A stretch of 5,707 nucleotides of DNA from Desulfobacterales bacterium (GTDB lineage Bacteria > Desulfobacterota > DSM-4660 > Desulfatiglandales > JALVZP01). A program made the position numbers and the translations under genes. The stretch is from contig JAMOPX010000220.1 of assembly GCA_027064285.1 (NCBI GenBank), positions 1 through 5,707 of the forward strand. The letters are read 5' to 3'. Below the pieces are notes generated by a model. It did no database searches and had not been told where the DNA came from. It saw nothing but the letters and a program-made list of their open reading frames with translations. Of this stretch, positions 1 through 4,786 are shown one piece after another. Position 1 is the first letter of the stretch, and each line of letters begins with the position of its first letter.

Positions 1-190
1 ATAATGAATTAGTTAAAGCAATCCCCATCACATAGGCAAAGGCATGGATATAGGATTTTCCTTTTATTTGATCAGATCTTGCACCAAAATAGGAAACAGT
101 TATGGGAATAAGAGGATAAACGCAGGGGGTCAGGTTAAGTCCTATGCCACTTAAGAATATAAGAAACAAAGAAAAAAACTTTTGGATCAT
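1..190 (-). CDS. DsbD/CcdA-type thiol:disulfide electron-transfer membrane protein, N-terminal fragment
   Basis: Only the first 63 codons are inside the window; the gene runs off the left edge. The translation begins MIQKFFSLFLIFLSGIGLN and continues into LTPCVYPLIPITVSYFG, which is the first membrane segment of the DsbD/CcdA transmembrane family. Cys23 in the TPCVYP motif corresponds to the redox-active cysteine of TM1. Family members carry electrons from cytoplasmic thioredoxin across the inner membrane to periplasmic thiol proteins, for example in cytochrome c maturation. After a short charged loop (residues about 36-45) a second hydrophobic segment starts. There is no long periplasmic DsbD-alpha domain ahead of TM1, so the protein begins directly with the membrane domain; whether a C-terminal thioredoxin domain follows cannot be seen. 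The ATG shares an ATGA overlap with the mtaB stop, and an AGGAAGG ribosome site lies 5 nt upstream. This implies translational coupling and supports the start. The family is clear; the exact subfamily is open. Confidence 0.88.
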   Translation of the reverse strand, partial: MIQKFFSLFLIFLSGIGLNLTPCVYPLIPITVSYFGARSDQIKGKSYIHAFAYVMGIALTNSL

Positions 191-1485
191 ACAGGCCTTC
201 CTAATGCAAGTCCTTTTTTTACTCCTTCTATCTGGACTCTCAGGTATTGCTCTTTTTTCTCATCTGAACAAGGAAATATTACTTTTATGTAATTATCTGT
301 AATTCCTTTAAAAAATCTATTCTGATGTTTAGATTCTACCACTACTTCAAATATTTTTTTATTACATAATTCTATGAATTCCTCTCTTTTTTTCTTTCCT
401 ACCTCTCTCAGAAGCTTTGCTCTTTTTTTTATTATCTCTGGTGATAGTTTATCTTTAAAATGAGAAGCTGCTGTCTTTGGCCTATCAGAATAAGGAAATA
501 CATGAATATAAGACAATGGAAGTCCTTTTACTAAGGAGAGTGTATTTTTAAAAGCATGTTCATCCTCTCCTGGAAATCCCACCATTACATCTGTTCCTAT
601 TCCTGCAAGAGGTATCTTTTCTTTAATTTTTCTTACAATCTCACTAAACTGTTCCCTTGTATACTTTCTATTCATTCTGCTCAGTATTTTGTTATCTCCA
701 CTTTGAAGTGGTATGTGAAAGTGTTTACATAAAAATTCTTGTTCAGCTACCAGCTCTATTAGAAGGTCTGAGACTTCATTTGGTTCAATAGAGCTGAGTC
801 TTATCCTCACAGGATACCCTTGCTTGCCAATTTCCTTTAGAAGATCTTCCAGACTCTCTCCTGTGTCTATCCCATATTTTCCTAAGTGTATTCCCGTCAA
901 TACAATCTCTTTGTATCCTTTTTCTGATAGCTGTTCTATTGAGTAAAGCACATCTTTTATTTTCATACTCCTGTAAGGTCCTCTGGCATACGGAACAATG
1001 CAATAGCTACAGAAGGATTCACATCCATCCTGGATCTTTAAAAAGGCCCTGCTTCTATTGAAGAATCGGTCTGATCTCATGCATATAAAAGGCTCTATCT
1101 TGGAGAATGTTTCCACTAAAAGTTTAGTATCTGAGTAAGAGAGCCTGTTTATCAGCTCTGGTATCTTTTCTTTTCCCTTGTTACCTATGATCAGGTTTAT
1201 TCCTTTTATGCTAATAATTTCTTCTGGATATACTTGAGGATAACAACCAGTTACTATAACATATGCATTCGGATTTTCCCTTATTGCCCTTCTTATCTCC
1301 TGTCTGCACTGATGAGATGCCTTTTGGGTTACGATACAGGTATTTATAATAACAAGATCAGCAGGTCTTCCTTTTTCAACTTTTTTAACTTTTTCCCAAC
1401 CGGATTTTTGGAGTTCCTGTTCTAAGAAGGCAGATTCACATTGATTTACCTTACATCCTAAGGTAATGATTTTAAAATAAAACAT
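187..1485 (-). CDS. mtaB: tRNA t6A37 C2-methylthiotransferase (MtaB)
   Basis: This 432-residue radical-SAM methylthiotransferase is expected to convert t6A37 to ms2t6A37 in ANN-decoding tRNAs, as B. subtilis MtaB/YqeV does. Three domains appear in order. The N-terminal MTTase domain (about 3-125) has cluster cysteines Cys11 (TLGCKVNQ), Cys50 (INTC) and Cys81 (VTGC). The radical-SAM barrel (about 140-365) has the CxxxCxxC triad Cys155/Cys159/Cys162 in the stretch KIQDGCESFCSYC. A C-terminal TRAM-like RNA-binding domain spans about 370-430. The TLGCKVNQ start and the RSRAFLKIQDGC / IVPYARGPYRS signatures fit MtaB better than MiaB or RimO. Length is normal for the family. The start MFYFKIITLGC matches the usual family start, but I see no good Shine-Dalgarno in the 17 bp separating it from the ferredoxin gene, so translation may depend on coupling. 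The enzyme consumes sulfur and electrons, which fits its neighbours (a ferredoxin upstream, a thiol-redox protein downstream). Confidence 0.96.
   Translation of the reverse strand: MFYFKIITLGCKVNQCESAFLEQELQKSGWEKVKKVEKGRPADLVIINTCIVTQKASHQCRQEIRRAIRENPNAYVIVTGCYPQVYPEEIISIKGINLIIGNKGKEKIPELINRLSYSDTKLLVETFSKIEPFICMRSDRFFNRSRAFLKIQDGCESFCSYCIVPYARGPYRSMKIKDVLYSIEQLSEKGYKEIVLTGIHLGKYGIDTGESLEDLLKEIGKQGYPVRIRLSSIEPNEVSDLLIELVAEQEFLCKHFHIPLQSGDNKILSRMNRKYTREQFSEIVRKIKEKIPLAGIGTDVMVGFPGEDEHAFKNTLSLVKGLPLSYIHVFPYSDRPKTAASHFKDKLSPEIIKKRAKLLREVGKKKREEFIELCNKKIFEVVVESKHQNRFFKGITDNYIKVIFPCSDEKKEQYLRVQIEGVKKGLALGRPV
196..202 (-). promoter_or_regulatory. Ribosome binding site of the DsbD/CcdA-like gene, inside mtaB
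   Basis: The minus strand reads AGGAAGG, then 5 nt, then ATG. The site lies wholly within the last codons of mtaB, so the downstream gene has its own strong Shine-Dalgarno even though its start overlaps the mtaB stop codon by 4 nt. It fixes the start of the membrane protein at 190. Confidence 0.75.
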
Positions 1486-1502
1486 GTAAGATTTAAGATT
1501 AA

Positions 1503-1928
1503 TTAATACAATTTGTTTTTATCAAATTTTACTTTCATTGCCTTTACAGGGCATATAATTACACAGAGTTCGCAAGCGCTACATTTTTTATTATCAAAGA
1601 CGACTTCCATGTCTGGTCTTTTTATATATAAAGCACCAGTTGGGCAGACCGCTGTGCACATACCACAATGGATACACAGATTTTCATCTTTTTTTATCTC
1701 CTGTGCTACTGTTTCCACTTGGATTCCGAGACTTTTGAGATACTTTATTCCCTTTTGAAAATTCTTTCTATCTCCGCTCAGCTCCATAACCATAAGCCCT
1801 TCTTTTCTGGGGTAAATGGTGGCTTTAAGAATGTTAAATGTGAGATCAAACTTTTTTACCAAGTTTACTACGATGGGTTCTCCCACTCTTTTTTTGGGAA
1901 ATCTCAAGACAAGCATCTTAGAAAACAT
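1503..1928 (-). CDS. NIL-domain ferredoxin with two [4Fe-4S] motifs
   Basis: The protein has 141 residues in two domains. Residues about 3-78 match the NIL domain; the stretch LRFPKKRVGEPIVVNLVKKF followed by DLTFNILKATIYP is typical. NIL is an ACT-like ligand-binding fold also found at the C-terminus of MetN methionine ABC ATPases. Residues about 80-135 form a bacterial-type ferredoxin with two complete CxxCxxCxxxCP motifs: Cys85/88/91/95 and Cys116/119/122/126. No cluster ligand is missing and there is no signal peptide, so it is a soluble cytoplasmic electron carrier. NIL-ferredoxins of this architecture (the Methanosarcina MA1822 type) work with DUF39/MA1821 proteins in homocysteine formation; no DUF39 gene is seen here. 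It starts 5 bp after the aminotransferase stop, and its likely Shine-Dalgarno (AAGGGG) overlaps the end of that gene. The start at M1 is preferred over Met5 because relatives begin M-x-SK-x-(L/V)VLRFP. The physiological partner is unknown. Confidence 0.9.
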   Translation of the reverse strand: MFSKMLVLRFPKKRVGEPIVVNLVKKFDLTFNILKATIYPRKEGLMVMELSGDRKNFQKGIKYLKSLGIQVETVAQEIKKDENLCIHCGMCTAVCPTGALYIKRPDMEVVFDNKKCSACELCVIICPVKAMKVKFDKNKLY

Positions 1929-1933
1929 CTCTT

Positions 1934-3115
1934 CTAACCCCTTGCTCTTTTTATAGCCTTTTTAAAACCATCCAATGACCTTTCTATAAGGCTTTCAGAT
2001 ATGCAGTAAGCTATCCTAAAATGACCTGGCCCACCAAATCCACTTCCAGGAACAGTTAGTATTCTTTCCTCTTGTAGGATCTGTACAAACATTTTATCAT
2101 CTTCTATAGGAGACTTTGGAAATATATAAAATGCTCCATCAGGCCAGATAAGTTCATATCCAAAAGAACTTAAAGCTGAACAGAGCAAGTCTCTTCTTTT
2201 TTTGTATTCTTTGACTGGGGCTGGTTCTCTTAATACATACGGAATAACCCTTTGCATAAGAGCTGGCGCATTTACATAGCCAAGTATTCTATTGCAGAGA
2301 GTAAACGCTGCTATTAACTGTATCTTGTCTTGTATCTCAGGATGTACAGCTACATATCCGATTCTTTCCCCAGGAATGGACAGATGTTTTGAAAAAGAAG
2401 TAACAAGGATGCTTTCCTTATAAAAGGCGAATATATCAGGCACATCTCCTGTATATGAGATGTTTCTGTAAGGCTCATCAGATATAAGATATATTGGTCT
2501 GCCTATTTTTTGGCTATAATACATAAGCAAATTTCCAAGCTCTTTTAGTTCTTGAGCCTTATATATTCTTCCTGTTGGGTTATTAGGAGAATTTATTATT
2601 ATGGCCTTTGTGTTTGAATTTATAGCGTCAGCAATGGAATCTAAGTCTAAGGAGAAATCTTCCTTTGTTTTCACCTTTTTGGCTATTCCTCCGTGGTTAT
2701 CTATATAGAAGTCATATTCTACAAAATAAGGACTTGGAATGATTACTTCTTCTCCTGGATCAAGGATCGACTTAAGCACTATATTGAGACCCCCTCCTGC
2801 TCCAACAGCTATTATTACATCCTCTGGAGCAAAACCTATTCCTCTTTCTTCTGTAAGGAATTTTGAAACCGCTTTTCTGGTTTCCCAAAATCCAGCGTTT
2901 GGCATGTATCTATGCAAGTCAGATCTTTTCTCCTCCATGAGCTGGACTAATATTTCATTAAATTTAGCAGGAGGTGCTAAGTCAGGATTTCCAAGACTAA
3001 AGTCAAAGACATTTTCTTCTCCATATACTTTTTTTAGTTTTTCCCCTTGTTCAAACATCTTTCTGATCCAGGAGGACTTTTCTGTATAATGAGCTATTTT
3101 TTTTGCAGTTCCCAT
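1934..3115 (-). CDS. PLP-dependent aminotransferase, class I/II (fold type I)
   Basis: This complete 393-residue cytoplasmic aminotransferase contains all the expected PLP-site elements. They are SLGNPDLAPP near 40-49 (substrate side), GAGGGLN at 105-111 (phosphate loop), SPYFVEY at 128-134, SPNNPTG with Asn179 (PLP O3' contact), SDEPY with Asp213 and Tyr216, and SFSKHLSIPGERIGY with Schiff-base Lys243 and phosphate-binding Arg251. Arg367 in HFRIAY is the expected substrate-carboxylate arginine. It resembles the group usually labelled aspartate aminotransferase in anaerobes; its true amino donor and acceptor cannot be read from sequence. It is the first gene of a four-gene operon, with AAGGTG 6 nt before the ATG and a sigma70-like promoter just upstream. 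The next gene follows after 5 bp and is a NIL-ferredoxin of a family tied to homocysteine synthesis, so a role around aspartate, homoserine or sulfur amino acids is possible. That last step is inference only. Confidence 0.93.
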   Translation of the reverse strand: MGTAKKIAHYTEKSSWIRKMFEQGEKLKKVYGEENVFDFSLGNPDLAPPAKFNEILVQLMEEKRSDLHRYMPNAGFWETRKAVSKFLTEERGIGFAPEDVIIAVGAGGGLNIVLKSILDPGEEVIIPSPYFVEYDFYIDNHGGIAKKVKTKEDFSLDLDSIADAINSNTKAIIINSPNNPTGRIYKAQELKELGNLLMYYSQKIGRPIYLISDEPYRNISYTGDVPDIFAFYKESILVTSFSKHLSIPGERIGYVAVHPEIQDKIQLIAAFTLCNRILGYVNAPALMQRVIPYVLREPAPVKEYKKRRDLLCSALSSFGYELIWPDGAFYIFPKSPIEDDKMFVQILQEERILTVPGSGFGGPGHFRIAYCISESLIERSLDGFKKAIKRARG

Positions 3116-3140
3116 TCCTACACCTTTTTATTTTTTTGCA

Positions 3141-3169
3141 ATTATTGATATTATTCTTAAAATGGTCAA
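3141..3169 (-). promoter_or_regulatory. Sigma70-type promoter of the aminotransferase-ferredoxin-mtaB operon
   Basis: On the minus strand there is a -35 box TTGACC (3169-3164, 5/6 to consensus), a 17-nt spacer, and a -10 box AATAAT (3146-3141, 5/6). Transcription would start near 3134, giving a leader of about 19 nt that contains the AAGGTG ribosome site (3126-3121) 6 nt before the ATG at 3115. So short a leader leaves no room for a riboswitch on this transcript. In AT-rich DNA chance promoters are common, but the optimal spacing and position make this the best candidate. Confidence 0.6.
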
Positions 3170-3194
3170 TAAAAATTCAAAAAATCCTTTCTTT

Positions 3195-3226
3195 TGTATC
3201 TTTTCAATCTTATTCCAATACTGGTT
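3195..3226. repeat. Imperfect direct repeat, copy 1 (partner at 3285-3316)
   Basis: This 32-bp stretch aligns without gaps to 3285-3316, exactly 90 bp away, at about 24 of 32 positions. The best-kept parts are TGTATCTTTTCAAT versus TGTATCTTCTCAAT and the shared AATAyTGGTT end. Copy 1 overlaps the left terminal inverted repeat, so both may come from duplication within one element. Confidence 0.5.
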
Positions 3227-3240
3227 TAAAATACTCCTTT
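3215..3240 (+). repeat. Left terminal inverted repeat, 26 bp
   Basis: It matches the reverse complement of 3422-3447 at 23 of 26 positions, including an uninterrupted CCAATACTG and TTTAAAATA. A match this long is very unlikely by chance within a 500-bp region even at this base composition. Confidence 0.7.
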
Positions 3241-3284
3241 TTTCTATGCTTTTTTATTAATGATCTGTCTATCGTTCTCATATC

Positions 3285-3316
3285 TGTATCTTCTCAATTG
3301 CCTTTTAATATTGGTT
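3285..3316. repeat. Imperfect direct repeat, copy 2 (partner at 3195-3226)
   Basis: This is the second copy of the 90-bp-offset repeat, identical to copy 1 at about 24 of 32 positions. Its end runs into the palindrome at 3309-3330, whereas copy 1 ends inside the left terminal inverted repeat. No third copy with the same spacing is visible. Confidence 0.5.
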
Positions 3317-3330
3317 ATATTATACCAATA
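3309..3330. repeat. Palindrome TATTGGT-N8-ACCAATA
   Basis: Perfect 7-bp arms flank an 8-bp AT-only centre, the geometry of a dimeric-repressor operator. It sits about 140 bp upstream of the aminotransferase promoter, far for direct repression. The arms contain the same CCAATA hexamer that starts both terminal inverted repeats, so it may instead be two internal element ends facing away from each other. Confidence 0.5.
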
Positions 3331-3370
3331 CCAATTAGATATTCTTTTTATAAATTTTCAACTAAAGAGC

Positions 3371-3400
3371 TATTACCCAGCAATTTCTTTGGTGGTAATA
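3371..3400. repeat. Inverted repeat TATTACC-N16-GGTAATA
   Basis: Perfect 7-bp arms flank a 16-bp centre inside the candidate mobile segment. As RNA it would be a weak 7-bp stem with a large loop. No T-run follows on either strand, so it is not a terminator. Confidence 0.4.
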
Positions 3401-3421
3401 AGTTTATATCCAAACTTTCCT

Positions 3422-3447
3422 AAAGGGTTATTTTAAATCAGTATTGG
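3422..3447 (-). repeat. Right terminal inverted repeat, 26 bp
   Basis: Inverted partner of 3215-3240. Read on the minus strand it starts CCAATACTGATTTAAAATA and ends CCTTT, like the left copy. It is 181 bp from the left copy, inner edge to inner edge. Confidence 0.7.
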
Positions 3448-3450
3448 TAT

Positions 3451-3477
3451 TATTATCTCATCTACTATGAGAGAATA
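3451..3477. repeat. Short hairpin just outside the right terminal repeat
   Basis: Arms TATTATCTCAT and ATGAGAGAATA enclose a 5-nt loop CTACT (10 base pairs with one internal mismatch). It abuts the right end of the TIR-bounded segment. No T-run follows. It could be a transcript-end structure or part of an older insertion; no function can be assigned. Confidence 0.4.
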
Positions 3478-3527
3478 TATAAGCCTGTTTAAAAAGATTT
3501 TTCGAACATGGTGCTTATAATAATGAT

Positions 3528-3570
3528 ACGCCATTCATCCCATAGCTGAAGCCTATGGGACGAATGGCGT
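3528..3570 (-). terminator. 18-bp-stem hairpin after cbiM; weak terminator or IS200/IS605-like palindrome
   Basis: The left arm ACGCCATTCATCCCATAG pairs with CTATGGGACGAATGGCGT around a 7-nt loop. In minus-strand RNA all 18 pairs form, one as G-U; in plus-strand RNA the same position is an A-C mismatch. It lies about 40 nt past the cbiM stop, where the uptake operon should end. The minus strand after the stem is only moderately T-rich (ATCATTATTATAAG), so a classical intrinsic terminator is not clear in that direction. On the plus strand GGATTTTTT follows, but no plus-strand gene precedes it. The sequence style (CATTCATCCC...GGGA-GAATGG) is reminiscent of hairpins at IS200/IS605 or tnpB ends, so it may be an insertion remnant. 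Confidence 0.5.
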
Positions 3571-3610
3571 GGATTTTTTGGATAAGGGGGATTTCTTTCC
3601 CTCTCTTTTT

Positions 3611-4771
3611 TTAAAGAGATTTTTTTTGCAAAAGATACATTGCAATACCTGCTATACCAAATATATATCCAAGTCCTGCAATAACATCTCGTGAAGTTAT
3701 CTTGGGTTCTTTAAGCTCTGCTAAGTCTCTTTTTATAGGAGCAAGCTGGTGTGCCATAACCTTTGATATAATTTCTTCAAGCTCTTTTTCAGAAATACCT
3801 TTTGTTTCTGCTGAACTGTTGACTGTTTTTTGAACTTGAGATGTTTCCTCTATTTGTTTTGCAGGGGCTATCTCATCCGCCTTTATGATCCAGAAGTTTT
3901 TATGTCCCATTTCTGCATTGCATATAATTTTTAGGTCCCAATTGTTTTTTAAGGCATTCTCTGGAATCCTAAAGCTTACATGTCCTTTTTGGTCTGTTTT
4001 TGTCTTTAAAAGAAGTTCTCCTGTTTGAATAGATTTAACAATGATTTCTCCATTTTTTACAGGGCCACCAGGGGTAAACTTTGCTGAGCACTCTATTTTG
4101 TCTCCATTTACATAGCAAAATATGTTTATCCTATGACAGAATCCAGAACTTGAAATAAGAGGTATTATTAAAACAAGCAGAAGGATTTCTGGTTTTATCC
4201 TTTTTATAAAGGATACAGCTATAGAGGTAATAATTCCCTCAATAATCATTATAGGAATGTGGGCTAAGAGAATTACTTTTGCTGCTGATGCAAATCCCTT
4301 TTCTGAAAAATAAAGTGCCAATGCCACAAGAATACCTGCCCCAAATACCGCACCCGCTCCTCCAATAAATCCACCAACAAGGTTAAGCCATCTGTTTTCT
4401 GCTTTTATCATAGGCTTGCATATATAGTACATAAGCAGGCCTGGAAGAGCCATGTTTGCCGTATTTACTCCCAGCACAGTTAATCCTCCAAACTGGAATA
4501 GTATTGCCTGAAAAAACAAGGCTACCAGAATCGCAGGGAATATTTTTAATCCCAAAAGCAATCCTATAAGCCCATTTAATATAAGATGCACACTGCTTGG
4601 GCCTAAGGGAATATGGATAAGGGAGGCAACAAAAAATGTAGCAGTAAGTATGGAGACCTTTGGAATTTCTTCATTTTTCATATTCCTGAGGCCAATAGCA
4701 GTGAATCCTGCACAGATTATGCCTCCCCCCATTAATACTGGTGCAGACAAAACACCTTCAGAAATATGCAT
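3611..4771 (-). CDS. cbiM: CbiM/NikM-type nickel/cobalt uptake S-component fused to a NikL-like periplasmic domain
   Basis: The protein has 386 residues; unfused CbiM is little more than half that. Residues 1-195 are a CbiM/NikM integral-membrane component. It has the conserved MHISEG N-terminus, whose amino group and His2 bind the metal in structurally known relatives, the IHIPLGPSSVH motif (His53, His62), and about seven membrane segments. Residues 190-212 (KRIKPE, then a hydrophobic run, then SSSGFC) look like a former signal peptide kept as an eighth membrane segment. Residues 213-300 match NikL-type accessory domains: HRINIFCYVNGDKIE, TDQKGHVSF and AEMGHKNFW. A charged, probably coiled-coil linker (about 325-356) leads to a final membrane segment at 363-381. 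The topology is self-consistent, with the NikL part outside the membrane. GGGGG lies just upstream of the ATG, 15 bp after the DUF4198 gene. No CbiQ or CbiO gene follows. Choice between Ni2+ and Co2+ is uncertain; the NikL and DUF4198 context favours nickel. Confidence 0.9.
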   Translation of the reverse strand: MHISEGVLSAPVLMGGGIICAGFTAIGLRNMKNEEIPKVSILTATFFVASLIHIPLGPSSVHLILNGLIGLLLGLKIFPAILVALFFQAILFQFGGLTVLGVNTANMALPGLLMYYICKPMIKAENRWLNLVGGFIGGAGAVFGAGILVALALYFSEKGFASAAKVILLAHIPIMIIEGIITSIAVSFIKRIKPEILLLVLIIPLISSSGFCHRINIFCYVNGDKIECSAKFTPGGPVKNGEIIVKSIQTGELLLKTKTDQKGHVSFRIPENALKNNWDLKIICNAEMGHKNFWIIKADEIAPAKQIEETSQVQKTVNSSAETKGISEKELEEIISKVMAHQLAPIKRDLAELKEPKITSRDVIAGLGYIFGIAGIAMYLLQKKSL

Positions 4772-4786
4772 TTCTTCCCCCTTTAC

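Larger units (their letters stand above)
3215..3447. mobile_element. Candidate 233-bp miniature (MITE-like) element with terminal inverted repeats
   Basis: The segment begins CCAATACTGGTTTAAAATA and its other end, read on the opposite strand, begins CCAATACTGATTTAAAATA. Over 26 bp the ends match at 23 positions, with mismatches at positions 10, 20 and 21. Similarity stops sharply at the outer edge. The 4-bp word TATT flanks both sides (3211-3214 and 3448-3451), as a target duplication would, but in such AT-rich DNA this is weak. The interior has no transposase and no credible frame, so any mobility would be in trans. An alternative is a large regulatory inverted repeat. I cannot name a family; other copies in the genome would be decisive. 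Confidence 0.42.
3116..3610. other. 495-bp intergenic region rich in repeats, no gene
   Basis: I see no credible coding sequence, tRNA, cobalamin or SAM riboswitch, or CRISPR array here. Open frames across it are low-complexity (Phe/Leu/Ile/Ser-rich) and lack ribosome sites. In minus-strand order it holds a strong hairpin (3528-3570), a weaker hairpin (3451-3477), a TIR-bounded segment (3215-3447) with internal palindromes, and the promoter of the aminotransferase operon. It separates the metal-uptake operon from the sulfur/redox operon. Confidence 0.75.

Noticed and set aside
1483..1502. Separate promoter for mtaB in the 17-bp gap
   Set aside because: The gap is too short and holds no -35/-10 pair; the poor ribosome site is better explained by translational coupling to the upstream ferredoxin gene.
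1234..1937. Plus-strand open frames opposite mtaB and the ferredoxin gene
   Set aside because: They are antisense shadows of genes with intact cluster-cysteine motifs, show no recognisable protein and lack credible start signals.
3371..3400. TATTACC-N16-GGTAATA as an intrinsic terminator
   Set aside because: The stem is only 7 bp with a 16-nt loop, is AT-rich, and has no T-run after it on either strand.
3103..3423. Plus-strand open frame of 106 codons across the intergenic region
   Set aside because: It needs a TTG start inside the antisense of the aminotransferase gene, has no ribosome site, and its product is a low-complexity Phe/Leu/Ile/Ser-rich string typical of translated AT-rich non-coding DNA. 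It also crosses the inverted-repeat segment.
3195..3447. Degraded CRISPR array
   Set aside because: The repeats contain a TTTCAATC-like piece reminiscent of CRISPR repeats, but copies are only two, offset by 90 bp, poorly conserved, and other copies are inverted. No regular repeat-spacer pattern exists and no cas gene is nearby.
3116..3610. Cobalamin or SAM riboswitch controlling the flanking operons
   Set aside because: I looked for the conserved cobalamin (B12-box) and S-box core sequences and saw none. The best promoter leaves only about 19 nt of leader for the aminotransferase operon, and the cbiM operon leader lies outside the window.
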